Shown: positions 17,667-26,608, counted from the stretch's first letter. The stretch is 64,000 nucleotides of DNA from Bradyrhizobium ivorense (GCF_900696085.1 NZ_CAADFC020000033.1:372001-436000); one strand, 5' to 3'. Numbers and translations: made by a program. The notes: generated by a model from the letters alone, not told the origin.

Positions 17667-18677
17667 TCAGGTGACGATCGGGGTCGGCATGGTCAGGAAC
17701 GCCCGCGTCACATGCCAGAACAGCTCGCGGTTGGTCGCCAGCGCCACCGAATGGGCGGTGCCGGGCAGGATGACGAACTGGCGGTCGCCGTTCGGCAGCT
17801 TGTTGTAAAATTCTTCGAGATCGGGGACGGTCGCGATCCCGTCATATTCGCCGCGGACCAGCAGCACCGGCGCAATCACTTTTTCCGGATGCACCACCGG
17901 CAGATTGGCGGTCATGTCGAGATAGGTGCCGGTCGGGATCTGGTCGCCGAACTGCATCTCGACATCAGCCAGCACTTCGACCACGGCGGGATCCGACGTG
18001 CCCGGCTTGTCGCGGGTCGCGATCGAGCGGATCATGTCGCGGTCGCGCTTGCGCATATTGTGGCTGCGGTAATAGGCGAGCTGCTCGGCGCGTTTTGCCA
18101 GCGTCGGCGAGCCCTCGCCCTTGTAGGTGAAAGCCGCGAACACCAGCCGGTCGATCCGCTCAGGCGCCGCCATCGCATAGGCGCCGGCGCGCAGCGCGCC
18201 CGAGGATTCGCCGACGAAGTGATATTTGGTTTGCCCGGTCTCGCGGGCGATCACCTCGACCGCGGCTTTGAGGTCCTCGACGCCGCTCGCGATATCGGCA
18301 TTGCCGGAGGTGCGTCCCGACTTGCCGTAGTTCTCGTGGTCCATGGTCCAGCAATCGAAGCCGTAGCGCGCGAAGGTGTTGAGCAGTGAATACTCGCCCT
18401 TGCCGGGCACGGTGAGGTCGAACACGCGCGATGTCACCGACGAGCCGTGGACGAAGAACACCACGGGCCGCGCCGCCTCGCCCGGTTTCGGCGCGCCGAT
18501 CCGCTTGCGGAACATCCACAGCGGAATGTCGCGCTTCTTCGCCCAGTACTCGCTGCTCCAGATTTCGCCCTCGGCGGGAACCGCGGTTGCGGCCTGCGCG
18601 CCGCCGAGCATGCCCCCTGCCGCTGCAACGCCTAGGCCCTTGATGATGGTGCGGCGCGAATGGTCGGAATGCGTCAT
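17667..18677 (-). CDS. Tat-exported alpha/beta hydrolase
   Basis: 336 residues. The N-terminus carries a Tat signal (SRRTIIKGLGVAAAGG, cleavage near residue 30). The hydrolase core has an oxyanion segment VVFFVHGSS, the nucleophile elbow GESSG, an acid site near GEYDG and a His in GTAHSV. It probably acts as a periplasmic esterase or lactonase. The substrate is unknown. The ATG is at 18677. The gene is divergent from the amidohydrolase at 18950, with a family B repeat between. Confidence 0.85.
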   Translation of the reverse strand: MTHSDHSRRTIIKGLGVAAAGGMLGGAQAATAVPAEGEIWSSEYWAKKRDIPLWMFRKRIGAPKPGEAARPVVFFVHGSSVTSRVFDLTVPGKGEYSLLNTFARYGFDCWTMDHENYGKSGRTSGNADIASGVEDLKAAVEVIARETGQTKYHFVGESSGALRAGAYAMAAPERIDRLVFAAFTYKGEGSPTLAKRAEQLAYYRSHNMRKRDRDMIRSIATRDKPGTSDPAVVEVLADVEMQFGDQIPTGTYLDMTANLPVVHPEKVIAPVLLVRGEYDGIATVPDLEEFYNKLPNGDRQFVILPGTAHSVALATNRELFWHVTRAFLTMPTPIVT

Positions 18678-18745
18678 AGCTCGCCTCCCTTCATGGTGGG
18701 GCTTCGTTCGGTCCCCAAAGGTTGAGCAATGCTAGCATCCACGCC

Positions 18746-18825
18746 CGTCATTGCGAGCGCAAGCGAAGCAATCCATGCCGCCGCTTGCGGAAGCATGGAT
18801 TGCTTCGCTTGCGCTCGCAATGACA
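18746..18825. repeat. Family B palindromic repeat, copy 5
   Basis: The intact short form: CGTCATTGCGAGCGCAAGCG at the left is mirrored by CGCTTGCGCTCGCAATGACA at the right. It lies in the divergent region between the hydrolase and amidohydrolase genes. Confidence 0.88.
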
Positions 18826-18949
18826 GCAAATTCGGCGCACGATTTTGTGAATGGCGGCAACGGCGATCGGGACGGGACGGCGGCCGGACTTGCGCCTAGT
18901 CTCCGCCGCGGTCCGACCGGAAATATCCGGCGAGAAGCGGGAGCGAAGA

Positions 18950-20476
18950 ATGAGCAGCAACCTCACCGACGAAGAACTTGCCGCCTTGATGCCCTCCGAA
19001 CTGTGCCAGTACCAGACGCCGATCCCGACCCAGATCGTTTCCAGCGACGAATTCTATCCCGATCCGCAGAATGAACGGCAGCGCGAGGTCGAGGCGCGGC
19101 TGCTCGCGATGGCCGACGATCTCGGCGGCAAGCAGGGCCTCGACCGCCGCAGATTTTTTCAGACCGCGGCTGGCATGGCCGCCTCGTTCGTCGCGATGAA
19201 CCAGGTCTACGGCCCGTTGTTCGATGTGACGCCGGCGGAAGCCGCGACGCCGGCAATGGCGCAGGAGCGCGCCAGCGCGCTGAAGGACCAGTTCATCATG
19301 GACATGCACACGCATTTCCTGCGCGACGACACCCGCATCATGGGCTTTGTCGAAATGCGCAAGGCGGTCGGCAAGGCCGGCTGGAACAAGCAGCTCAGCG
19401 ACCACGAGCAGACCATCGAGGATCTGAAGTTCAACAACTACAAGAAGGAGATGTTTCTCGATTCCGACACCAAGATCTCGCTGATCTCCTCGGCGCCGTC
19501 GGATATCGAGCAGGACTGGTTCCTGACCAACGAGCAGATGGCCGACGCCCGCAAGAAGATCAACGACGAGGCCGGCGCGCGGCGGGTGTTCTGCCATGCC
19601 ATCTTCACCCCCGGCCAACCCGGCTGGCTCGACAAGCTCGACGCCGCATTGGCGCTCAAGCCGGAGTCCTGCAAGGGCTACACCATCGGCGACAACACCC
19701 ACAAGGAGATCAGCCGCTATCCGTGGCGGCTCGACGACGAGAAGGTGGCCTACAAGGGCTACGAGAAGATGGTGCAGGCGGGCATCAAGAATGTCTGCGT
19801 CCACAAGGGGCTGTTCCCGCCCGGCATCGAGAAGCAGTATCCCAATCTGCGCGGCTTTGCCGACGTCGCCGATGTCGGCCAGGCGGCCAAGGACTGGCCG
19901 CAGCTCAACTTCATCATCTACCACTCGGCCTATCGCCATGTCGGCGGCGATCCCCGGGTTGCGCTCGCCGAGTTCGAGCGCACCGGCCGCATCGCCTGGA
20001 CCTCCGACCTCGCCGACATCCCGGCGCAATACGGCGTCAACAATGTCTATGGCGATGTCGGGCAGCTGTTCGCGACCACGCTGGTCGCCGAACCCAATGT
20101 CTGCGCCGCGCTGATGGGAACGCTGATCAAGGGCCTCGGCGTCGATCACGTTTGCTGGGGCACCGACGCGCTGTGGACCGGCGCGCCGCAATGGCAGATC
20201 GAGGGTTTCCGCCGGCTGGAGATCCCCGAGGTGATGCAGAAGAAGTTCGGCTACGCGTCGCTCGGCCCCGCCGACGGACCGGTGAAATCAGCGATCTTCG
20301 GCGACAACAACGCCCGGCTCTACAACGTCCAGCCGAAGCGCGCGATGCTGGAGCTCAAGGGTGACCGCTTTGCGATGATGAAGGCGCAGTATGAGAAGGC
20401 CGGCGTCGAGCCGTCGAACACGCGCTACGGCTATGTGGTGCCGAACGGGGCGATTGATCACCGGGTGTTTGTGTGA
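18950..20476 (+). CDS. Amidohydrolase family protein with late Tat motif
   Basis: 508 residues. Residues about 115-430 fit an amidohydrolase_2 metal-dependent TIM barrel: MDMHTHF near the start, NVCVHKGLF and IYHSAYRHVG in the middle, and VCWGTDALW near the end. It probably hydrolyses or decarboxylates a small ring or acid. RRRFFQTAAGMAASF at residues 67-80 looks like a Tat signal, but about 65 residues precede it. An internal ATG at 19109 would shorten this, but no good ribosome site precedes it. The start at 18950 follows GGGAGCGAAGA. Confidence 0.8.
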   Translation: MSSNLTDEELAALMPSELCQYQTPIPTQIVSSDEFYPDPQNERQREVEARLLAMADDLGGKQGLDRRRFFQTAAGMAASFVAMNQVYGPLFDVTPAEAATPAMAQERASALKDQFIMDMHTHFLRDDTRIMGFVEMRKAVGKAGWNKQLSDHEQTIEDLKFNNYKKEMFLDSDTKISLISSAPSDIEQDWFLTNEQMADARKKINDEAGARRVFCHAIFTPGQPGWLDKLDAALALKPESCKGYTIGDNTHKEISRYPWRLDDEKVAYKGYEKMVQAGIKNVCVHKGLFPPGIEKQYPNLRGFADVADVGQAAKDWPQLNFIIYHSAYRHVGGDPRVALAEFERTGRIAWTSDLADIPAQYGVNNVYGDVGQLFATTLVAEPNVCAALMGTLIKGLGVDHVCWGTDALWTGAPQWQIEGFRRLEIPEVMQKKFGYASLGPADGPVKSAIFGDNNARLYNVQPKRAMLELKGDRFAMMKAQYEKAGVEPSNTRYGYVVPNGAIDHRVFV

Positions 20477-20487
20477 CGCTCTAACCG

Positions 20488-20518
20488 CGTCATTGCGAGC
20501 CAACGGGTCGCAATGACG
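20488..20518. repeat. Deleted family B repeat, copy 6
   Basis: 31 bp, CGTCATTGCGAGCCAACGGGTCG then CAATGACG. The first 23 bases equal the reverse complement of the right end of the extended copy at 12623-12743. It looks like an extended element with its middle removed, between convergent genes. Confidence 0.7.
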
Positions 20519-20531
20519 GTAGGATGGAATC

Positions 20532-21269
20532 CTACTTCCCCGTGAACCGCGGCTTCCGCTTCTCCGCAAACGCCTTGACGCCTTCCTTGAGATCGTCGCT
20601 GTCCCTGACTTCATCGAGCAGCCGCCGCACGTCGGCGACGGTTTCCAGCGGTCCCTTCGGCATCGCCTCGCGCGCCAGCCTCTTCAGCGCGCGGACCACC
20701 AGCGGTGCATTGCCGGCAATTTTCGCCGCCATCTCCTGCGCCATCGCGACATGCTGGCCTTTCGGCGCGACCTTGTTGACGAAGCCGATCTGGTAGGCGC
20801 GCTCCGCCGACATTTCCTCGCCGACCAGCAGAAACTCCATCGCGATCTTGTGCGGCATCCGCGCCATCACCGATGACACGCCGCCCGCGGTGGTGCCGAT
20901 CTTGCCCTCGGGATAGATGAAGCGCGTCGTCTCCGACGCCACGCACAGGTCGGCCATCTGCACCAGCACGAAGGCGCCGCCGACGACCCAGCCGGAGGTC
21001 GCCGCGATCACCGGCTTGTCCAGTTCGACGCCGAGGCCGGGCACGGCGTGCCACATGTTGACGGGGAGATCGCCGACATCGGCGCCAACGGAGAAGTACT
21101 TGTCCTCCGACGAGGCCAGCACAGCGACCCGATCGTCGCTGTCGCGAAACCGTAGCCAGGCGTCACGCAACGCCGTGCACAACGCGTTGTTGAGCGCGTT
21201 GTGCTTCTCGCTGCGCGCCATCGTGATGGTCGCGACGTGGTCGGCGCTGTCGTAGCGGACGAGTGTCAT
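20532..21269 (-). CDS. Enoyl-CoA hydratase/isomerase family protein
   Basis: 245-residue crotonase-fold protein, acting on acyl-CoA thioesters. The oxyanion-hole segments are present (SVGADVGD; SGWVVGGAFVL). The second catalytic Glu position is kept (YPEGKIGTTAGG), but the first (normally GGG.E in this loop) is replaced, giving GGAFVLVQMAD. It may be an isomerase or other crotonase rather than a hydratase. The start at 21269 is the only conserved ATG. Its 5' region carries a family C repeat. Confidence 0.8.
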   Translation of the reverse strand: MTLVRYDSADHVATITMARSEKHNALNNALCTALRDAWLRFRDSDDRVAVLASSEDKYFSVGADVGDLPVNMWHAVPGLGVELDKPVIAATSGWVVGGAFVLVQMADLCVASETTRFIYPEGKIGTTAGGVSSVMARMPHKIAMEFLLVGEEMSAERAYQIGFVNKVAPKGQHVAMAQEMAAKIAGNAPLVVRALKRLAREAMPKGPLETVADVRRLLDEVRDSDDLKEGVKAFAEKRKPRFTGK

Positions 21270-21288
21270 GCTGGCCTCCCTCTGATGC

Positions 21289-21402
21289 CGTCATTCCGGG
21301 GCACGCGCAGCGTGAACCCGGAATCTAGAGATTGCAGCGCGAGATTCTCAGGTGCGCAATTGCGCACCATAGTTCGATGCTGCGCATCGCCCCGGAATGA
21401 CG
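21289..21402. repeat. Family C palindromic repeat, copy 2 (longer)
   Basis: CGTCATTCCGGGG to CCCCGGAATGACG, as in 3660-3742, with extra sequence including GTGCGCAATTGCGCAC, a 16-bp perfect palindrome. That palindrome also occurs in the family E repeat at 51351-51473. Confidence 0.8.
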
Positions 21403-21420
21403 GTGGGGGTTACCACACCG

Positions 21421-21936
21421 TCATTTCTTCTCATCCGGATGCCGGTGCACCGGATCGACCCACAGCACCGTCTCCGGCTTCTCCACCGGCTCGATGTCGA
21501 GATTGATCGCGACCGCCTCGCCGTCGGAGCGCACCAGCACGCATTCCAGCACCTCATCGCGGCTGGCGTTGATTTCCTGGTGCGGCACGTAAGGCGGCAC
21601 GAAGATGAAATCGCCGGGCCCGGCTTCGGCGGTGAACTGCAGCTTCTCGCCCCAACGCATCCGCGCCTTGCCCTTCACCACATAGATGATGCTTTCGAGA
21701 TGGCCGTGGTGATGCGCGCCGGTCTTGGCGTCCGGCTTGATGCTGACCGTGCCGGCCCACAATTTCTGCGCGCCGACGCGGGCGAAATTGATCGCGGCCT
21801 TGCGGTCCATGCCGGCGGTCGAGGGCACGTTGGGATCGAGCTGGTTGCCGGGAATCACGCGGACGCCGTCATGCTTCCAGCGCTCGTCGTCATGATGATG
21901 GTCGTGGGAATGGGTATGGTCGTGGGAACCGCTCAT
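21421..21936 (-). CDS. Cupin domain protein with His-rich N-terminus
   Basis: 171 residues. The cupin barrel shows motif 1 HHHGHLESIIYVVKGKARM and motif 2 PGDFIFVPPYVPHQEINA, so it probably binds a divalent metal. The first 16 residues (HDHTHSHDHHHDD) are a His/Asp tract that could bind Ni, Zn or Co. The ATG at 21936 is the only sensible start. Its function cannot be read from sequence. It is divergent from the csbD gene. Confidence 0.82.
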   Translation of the reverse strand: MSGSHDHTHSHDHHHDDERWKHDGVRVIPGNQLDPNVPSTAGMDRKAAINFARVGAQKLWAGTVSIKPDAKTGAHHHGHLESIIYVVKGKARMRWGEKLQFTAEAGPGDFIFVPPYVPHQEINASRDEVLECVLVRSDGEAVAINLDIEPVEKPETVLWVDPVHRHPDEKK

Positions 21937-22011
21937 CGTGCTTGCTTTCGCGAGTAGAGTTTCGTGTACGGAACGCTAGCGAAAAGCGTTGGTTCGAGCG
22001 AGGGGAAAATC

Positions 22012-22037
22012 GGAACATTGCCATGTTCCGGCGCGTT
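22012..22037 (+). promoter_or_regulatory. EcfG-type general stress promoter of csbD
   Basis: GGAAC (22012-22016), 17-nt spacer, CGTT (22034-22037). This matches the alphaproteobacterial EcfG consensus exactly. Transcription would start near 22045, giving a leader of about 50 nt to the CsbD start. CsbD genes are usual members of general stress regulons. Confidence 0.6.
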
Positions 22038-22059
22038 GCCTCCATGCATGACGAAGAAG

Positions 22060-22095
22060 AAATCCAGGGAGAAATCCAAATCCAGGGAGAAATCC
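22060..22095 (+). repeat. Two perfect 18-bp tandem repeats carrying the csbD ribosome site
   Basis: The unit AAATCCAGGGAGAAATCC occurs at 22060-22077 and 22078-22095 and ends immediately before the ATG at 22096. Each copy holds AGGGAG, so the Shine-Dalgarno is duplicated. The second copy has spacing suitable for the ATG. Confidence 0.9.
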
Positions 22096-22311
22096 ATGGG
22101 CAGCACAACGGACAGAATCAAGGGGACCGCCAACGAGGCGATCGGCAAGGTCAAGCAGCGGCTCGGCGAGGCCACCGGCTCTTCGGCGATGCAGGGACGA
22201 GGCGCGATCCAGCAAGCCAAGGGCAAGGGCCAGAAGGCGTGGGGCAGCGCCAAGCAACTGGTCAGGAATGCCTTCAACAGGGCCACCGGAACCGGCACCT
22301 GGAAGACTTGA
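22096..22311 (+). CDS. CsbD family stress protein
   Basis: 71 residues. MGSTTDRIKGTANEAIGKVKQ matches the CsbD signature, and the central KGKGQKAWGSAKQ is also typical. CsbD proteins are small stress-induced cytoplasmic proteins without a settled function. I chose the ATG at 22096, placed behind a duplicated AGGGAG and about 50 nt after an EcfG-type promoter. The frame also opens upstream; an ATG at 22048 would add KSREKS twice, encoded by the tandem repeat. Confidence 0.85.
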   Translation: MGSTTDRIKGTANEAIGKVKQRLGEATGSSAMQGRGAIQQAKGKGQKAWGSAKQLVRNAFNRATGTGTWKT

Positions 22312-22376
22312 ACGCCGGACGATGAATTGCGGAGACCGGTCGAACGGGCCGGCCGTTTGCGCGTCAGTGACGCTTG

Positions 22377-23366
22377 TCAGCCCCGCGGGCGGGCCTTTGC
22401 CAGCACATCCGGATTGACCACATCGGTCGGTCTGCCGGCGGCGTAGGCCAAAATCTGATCGAAGATGTCGGTGAACTGGATCTCGTACTCGTCGCGCGAG
22501 ACGTAGCCGAGATGCGGCGTGCAGACGACGTTGTCCATGTTGAGCAGCGGATCTGAGGTGTCGCGCAGCGGCTCTTTCTCATAGACGTCGACCGCGGCCA
22601 TGCTGGGCCGGCCGGCGCGCAGCGCACCAACCAGCGCGCCCGGCTCGATCAGCGGCGCGCGGCTGGTGTTGACGATCAGTGCAGTCTGCTTCATGCGTGC
22701 CAGATCTTCCGCCTTGACGATGCCGCGCGTGGCGTCGACCAGCCGCATGTGCAGCGAGAGCACGTCGCAGCGCGCGAAGAAATCCGCCTTGCTGGCGGCA
22801 GTCTCGTAGCCGTCGGCGCGCGCCTTGGCCATCGCGGCCTCGCGCGCCCAGACCAAGACGTTCATGCCGAAAGCCTTGCCGTAGCCTGCGACCACCGCGC
22901 CGATCCGGCCATAGCCGTAGATGCCGAGCGTCTTGCCCCGCACCGAGTGGCCGACGCCGATCTGCCACTTGCCGGCCTTCAGCGCCGCCATCTGCTGCGG
23001 GATCGCGCGCATCGCCGCCAGGATCAGGCCCCAGGTGAATTCGGCGGTGGCGTAGGACGGCGTATCCGCATGCTGGCCCGAGGACACGACGATGCCGAGC
23101 CGCGTGCAGGTGTCGATATCGATGTGCGGATAGACGCTGCGCTGGCTGATCAGCTTCAGCTTCGGCAGCCGCTCCAGCAGCGGCGTGCGGATCTGGGTCC
23201 GCTCCCGGATCAAGACCAGCACGTCGGTGTCGCGCAACCGCTCGACCAGCGCATCGACGTCCTGGACATGATCGTTCCAGACCGTGACGTCGTAGCCGTC
23301 GAGCTTGCGGAAGGCGTCGAGGGTGCGCAGCGTGTCGAAGTAATCGTCGAGGATCGAGACCTTCAT
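22377..23366 (-). CDS. D-2-hydroxyacid dehydrogenase family protein
   Basis: 329 residues. It has an NAD-binding Rossmann motif ([13 protein letters not shown]), with conserved catalytic Arg in NTSRAPLIE, Glu in DVYEKEPL and His in CTPHLGYV, as in 2-hydroxyacid dehydrogenases. It reduces a 2-keto acid or oxidises a D-2-hydroxy acid. The ATG at 23366 is near the FKBP stop at 23395, so it ends a three-gene operon. The substrate is not known. Confidence 0.87.
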   Translation of the reverse strand: MKVSILDDYFDTLRTLDAFRKLDGYDVTVWNDHVQDVDALVERLRDTDVLVLIRERTQIRTPLLERLPKLKLISQRSVYPHIDIDTCTRLGIVVSSGQHADTPSYATAEFTWGLILAAMRAIPQQMAALKAGKWQIGVGHSVRGKTLGIYGYGRIGAVVAGYGKAFGMNVLVWAREAAMAKARADGYETAASKADFFARCDVLSLHMRLVDATRGIVKAEDLARMKQTALIVNTSRAPLIEPGALVGALRAGRPSMAAVDVYEKEPLRDTSDPLLNMDNVVCTPHLGYVSRDEYEIQFTDIFDQILAYAAGRPTDVVNPDVLAKARPRG

Positions 23367-23394
23367 CGCTGCGCCTCCCCTTGTTGCGGGCTTG

Positions 23395-23853
23395 CTACTT
23401 CACGCCCAGCAGTTCGACGTCGAACATCAGCGTCGCATTCGGCGGGATCACGCCGCCGGCGCCGCGCGCGCCATAGCCGAGCTCCGGCGGGATGATCAGC
23501 GTGCGCTTGCCGCCGACCTTCATGCTGGCGACGCCCTCGTCCCAGCCCTTGATGACGCGGCCGGCGCCGATCGGAAACTCGAACGGCTCGTTGCGGTCGA
23601 CGGAGGAGTCGAATTTCTTGCCCTTCTGGCCGTTCTCGTAGAGCCAGCCGGTGTAGTGCATGACGCAGATCTGGCCGGATTTCGGCGAAGCGCCGGTGCC
23701 GACCTTGCTGTCGATGATCTGGAGGCCTGAAGCTGTGGTCATGGGCTTTCCTGCAGTTTGGGCCGCTGCCATCTCGCTGACAACGGGCGTGGAGACCGCG
23801 GCCGCAAGGCCGGCGAGCGCAGTCCTGATGATCGTGCGTCGGGAAGATCGCAT
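23395..23853 (-). CDS. FKBP-type peptidyl-prolyl cis-trans isomerase, exported
   Basis: 152 residues. The N-terminus has a Tat-like signal ([18 protein letters not shown], cleavage near residue 32). The FKBP domain follows with [34 protein letters not shown] and [18 protein letters not shown], so the active-site pocket looks complete. It probably helps fold proteins in the periplasm. It is the middle gene of the operon GGT-FKBP-dehydrogenase, with 25 and 28 nt gaps. Confidence 0.9.
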   Translation of the reverse strand: MRSSRRTIIRTALAGLAAAVSTPVVSEMAAAQTAGKPMTTASGLQIIDSKVGTGASPKSGQICVMHYTGWLYENGQKGKKFDSSVDRNEPFEFPIGAGRVIKGWDEGVASMKVGGKRTLIIPPELGYGARGAGGVIPPNATLMFDVELLGVK

Positions 23854-23878
23854 CTTATCGTTCTCCTTGATATGGCAA

Positions 23879-25465
23879 TCAGTAGCCGAGCGCGCAGCCG
23901 TCCTTGCGCGGATCGGAGCCGCCGGTCAGCGTGCCCTTGTCCCAATCGATCCAGATCGCCTGGCCGCCGCCGAGCGGCGGGACCACGCGGACGGTCTTGT
24001 GGCCGATCTTCTTCAGCCCTTCGACGATCTCGGCCGGCACGGAGTCCTCGAGCTGGTAGACGCCCTCGTAGTGCAGGCCGCGCGGCATGTCGATCGCCTC
24101 CTGCACGTCGCAGCCATAGTCGAGGATGTTGGTCAGCACATGGGTCTGGCCGACCGGCTGGTACTGGCCGCCCATCACGCCGTACGGCATCACGGCGCGG
24201 CCGTTCTTGGTGGCCAGCGCCGGGATGATGGTGTGCAGCGGACGCTTGCCCGGCGCGATGCAGTTGGGATGGCCGGGCTGAATGCGGAAGCCGCCGGCGC
24301 GGTTCTGCAGCAGGATGCCGGTCTTGTCGGACACGATCGCCGAGCCGAACGAGTGCGCGATCGAATTGATGAACGAGCAGGCGTTGCGGTCCTTGTCGAC
24401 CACGGTGATGTAGACCGTCGACGGATTCATCGGCGGTGCGACGTTGGGCAGATCGAGCAGCCGGTCCATCCGGATGTTCTTGATGTGCTCGTCGGCGAAT
24501 TCCTTCGACAGGATGCCGGCGACGTCGACATGCACCTGCTGGGGATCGCCGATATGCTGCTCGCGCATCATGTAGGCGATGCGCGCGGCTTCCGCCTCGA
24601 GGTGGAAACGCTCGATGCTGAGCGGCTTGAATTGCGTCAGGTCGAAGCGCGACAGGATGTTGAGCATCACCAGCATGGTGATGCCCGGGCCGTTCGGCGG
24701 GCACTGCCAGACGTCATAGCCCTTGTACATCGTGCCGATCGGCGACGTCGTCTCGGTCGAATGCGCGGCGAAATCCTCCAGCGTGTGCAGGCCGCCGATG
24801 CGGCGCAGCGTGTCGACCATGTCGGCCGCGATCTCGCCGGAGTAGAAGGCGTCGCGCCCCTTCTGGGCGATCGCGCGCAGCGTCTCGCCGAGTTCGGGCT
24901 GGCGGATCACGTCGCCGGCCACCGCCGGCTTGCCGTGCGGCAAGAGATAGCGCTCGGTGTTGGTGCCGTTCTTCAGCTTCTCAAAACCGTTCTTCCAGTC
25001 GAAGGCGATGCGCGGGGCGACCACATAACCCTCCTCGGCGGCCTTGATCGCCGGCTGCAGCAGCCGGTCGAAGCCGAACTTGCCGTGATCCCGCAGGATC
25101 ACGTCCCAGGCGTCGATCGCGCCCGGGATGCTGACGGCGTGCGCCGAGGTCAGCGGCACCGAATGGATCTTGCGCTCGAGGTACCAGTCCGCGGTCGCCG
25201 CCATCGGCGCGCGGCCGGAGCCGTTATAGGCGATGATCTTGCCCTCGCCGCGCGGCTGGATCAGCGCAAAGCAATCGCCGCCGATGCCGGTCGATTGCGG
25301 CTCGATGACGCCGAGCAGTGCGCAGGCCGCGACCGCAGCGTCGGCCGCGGTGCCGCCCTCGCGCATCACCTCGATGGCCGCGAGCGCCGCCTCCGGATGC
25401 GAGGTCGCCACCATCGCGTTCTGGGCGTGGACCGTGGAACGGCCGGCGAAATGGAAATTCCTCAT
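23879..25465 (-). CDS. Gamma-glutamyltransferase family protein
   Basis: 528 residues. GGT-like Ntn-hydrolase. The N-terminal part has MVATSHPEAALAAIEVMREGG and GIGGDCFAL. The autoprocessing Thr is most likely in MNPSTVYITVVDKD, and GGQYQPVGQ near the C-terminus is also a family feature. Without a signal peptide, it resembles the cytosolic YwrD-like branch. I chose the ATG at 25465 as the start of conservation; a longer open frame upstream lacks support. It may cleave gamma-glutamyl amides or act as an acylase. Confidence 0.86.
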   Translation of the reverse strand: MRNFHFAGRSTVHAQNAMVATSHPEAALAAIEVMREGGTAADAAVAACALLGVIEPQSTGIGGDCFALIQPRGEGKIIAYNGSGRAPMAATADWYLERKIHSVPLTSAHAVSIPGAIDAWDVILRDHGKFGFDRLLQPAIKAAEEGYVVAPRIAFDWKNGFEKLKNGTNTERYLLPHGKPAVAGDVIRQPELGETLRAIAQKGRDAFYSGEIAADMVDTLRRIGGLHTLEDFAAHSTETTSPIGTMYKGYDVWQCPPNGPGITMLVMLNILSRFDLTQFKPLSIERFHLEAEAARIAYMMREQHIGDPQQVHVDVAGILSKEFADEHIKNIRMDRLLDLPNVAPPMNPSTVYITVVDKDRNACSFINSIAHSFGSAIVSDKTGILLQNRAGGFRIQPGHPNCIAPGKRPLHTIIPALATKNGRAVMPYGVMGGQYQPVGQTHVLTNILDYGCDVQEAIDMPRGLHYEGVYQLEDSVPAEIVEGLKKIGHKTVRVVPPLGGGQAIWIDWDKGTLTGGSDPRKDGCALGY

Positions 25466-25647
25466 AATCGAGCGCTCGCTTGCTTCTGATGTTCTGACGC
25501 GGCTGCGGTGGGTGCGAGGTACATGACACATTCATCCCCGGCTGGGCAATGCCTGGCATACCAGTGAATCATCAGGGGAATTATCTCGCTAGCGCATGGC
25601 TTTGCGGGGTTTCGCCAGCCTGGTCGGGCTGATAAACCCCCGCCATC

Positions 25648-26400
25648 ATGCCGCTCAAGGTCGCCGCCTTCTACCAGTTCGCCGCGCTGCCCGATTTCCG
25701 CGCACTGCGCGAGCCGCTGCGCGCGCTCGCCGCCGGGCACGATCTCAAGGGCAGCGTGCTGCTGGCGCATGAGGGCATCAACGGCACCGTCGCCGGCCCG
25801 GCCGCAGGCATCGACGGCTTCGTCGCGGAGTTGCGGCACGGACCGCTGTTCGGCGGCCGGCTCAGTGATCTCGAGCTGAAATTCTCCGCAGCCGCGCAGA
25901 TGCCGTTCGGGCGGCTCAAGGTGCGGCTGAAGAAGGAGATCGTGACGCTCGGCGACACCACGGTCGACCCGACCCGGCAGGTCGGCACCTATGTCGACGC
26001 CGCCGACTGGAACGCGCTGATCGCCTCGCCCGACATGCTGCTGCTCGACACCCGCAACGCCTTCGAGGTCGCGATGGGCACGTTCGAGGGCGCGCTGGAT
26101 CCCAAGATCGCGCGCTTCGGCGAGTTCAAGCAGTTTGCCGCGCGTCACCTCGATCCCGCCAAGCACAGGAGGATCGCGATGTTCTGCACCGGCGGCATTC
26201 GCTGCGAGAAGGCCAGCGCCTATCTGCTCGCCCGCGGCTTTGCCGAGGTCTATCACCTCAAGGGCGGCATCCTGAAATATCTCGAGGCGACGCCGGAGCG
26301 CGACAGCCGCTGGCGCGGCGACTGCTTCGTGTTCGACGAGCGCGTCGCGCTCGGCCACGGCCTGCGCCAGCGCGGCTTTGAGGCCACCGCCGATGAGTGA
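25648..26400 (+). CDS. trhO: tRNA uridine(34) hydroxylase, rhodanese domain (TrhO)
   Basis: 250 residues. The protein is close to TrhO/YceA, which hydroxylates uridine 34 of tRNA to give 5-hydroxyuridine. The N-terminal acylphosphatase-like domain has LAHEGINGTV, and the rhodanese domain holds MLLLDTRNAFEV and the active-site loop FCTGGIRCEKAS with the catalytic Cys. The start codon is at 25648. The last 8 nt overlap slyX, so the two are co-transcribed. Confidence 0.92.
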   Translation: MPLKVAAFYQFAALPDFRALREPLRALAAGHDLKGSVLLAHEGINGTVAGPAAGIDGFVAELRHGPLFGGRLSDLELKFSAAAQMPFGRLKVRLKKEIVTLGDTTVDPTRQVGTYVDAADWNALIASPDMLLLDTRNAFEVAMGTFEGALDPKIARFGEFKQFAARHLDPAKHRRIAMFCTGGIRCEKASAYLLARGFAEVYHLKGGILKYLEATPERDSRWRGDCFVFDERVALGHGLRQRGFEATADE

Positions 26401-26608
26401 CGCCGCAAAGCTCAGCGAACGGATCGATGCGCTGGAGGTCCGCCTGACCTACCAGGACGAGACCATCGAGACGCTGAACCAGACCATCACGGCGCAGTGG
26501 AAGCAGATCGACGCGCTGACGCGCCAGATCGCCGAGTTGCGCGACCGGCTGCAGGAGGCCGAGCGCCAGGCGCCGGACCCCGCCAACGAGCGCCCGCCGC
26601 ACTACTGA
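26393..26608 (+). CDS. slyX: SlyX family protein
   Basis: 71 residues. A small coiled-coil protein: LSERIDALEVRLTYQDETIETLN and an acidic-basic heptad pattern, ending in the RPPHY-like tail that marks the SlyX family. Its role is unclear. It overlaps trhO by 8 nt (ATGAGTGA), so translation is probably coupled. A perfect hairpin follows the stop codon. Confidence 0.88.
   Translation: MSDAAKLSERIDALEVRLTYQDETIETLNQTITAQWKQIDALTRQIAELRDRLQEAERQAPDPANERPPHY

Noticed and set aside
2760-20518. Family B repeats as a CRISPR array
   Set aside because: Copies are single, palindromic and kilobases apart, with no regular spacers.
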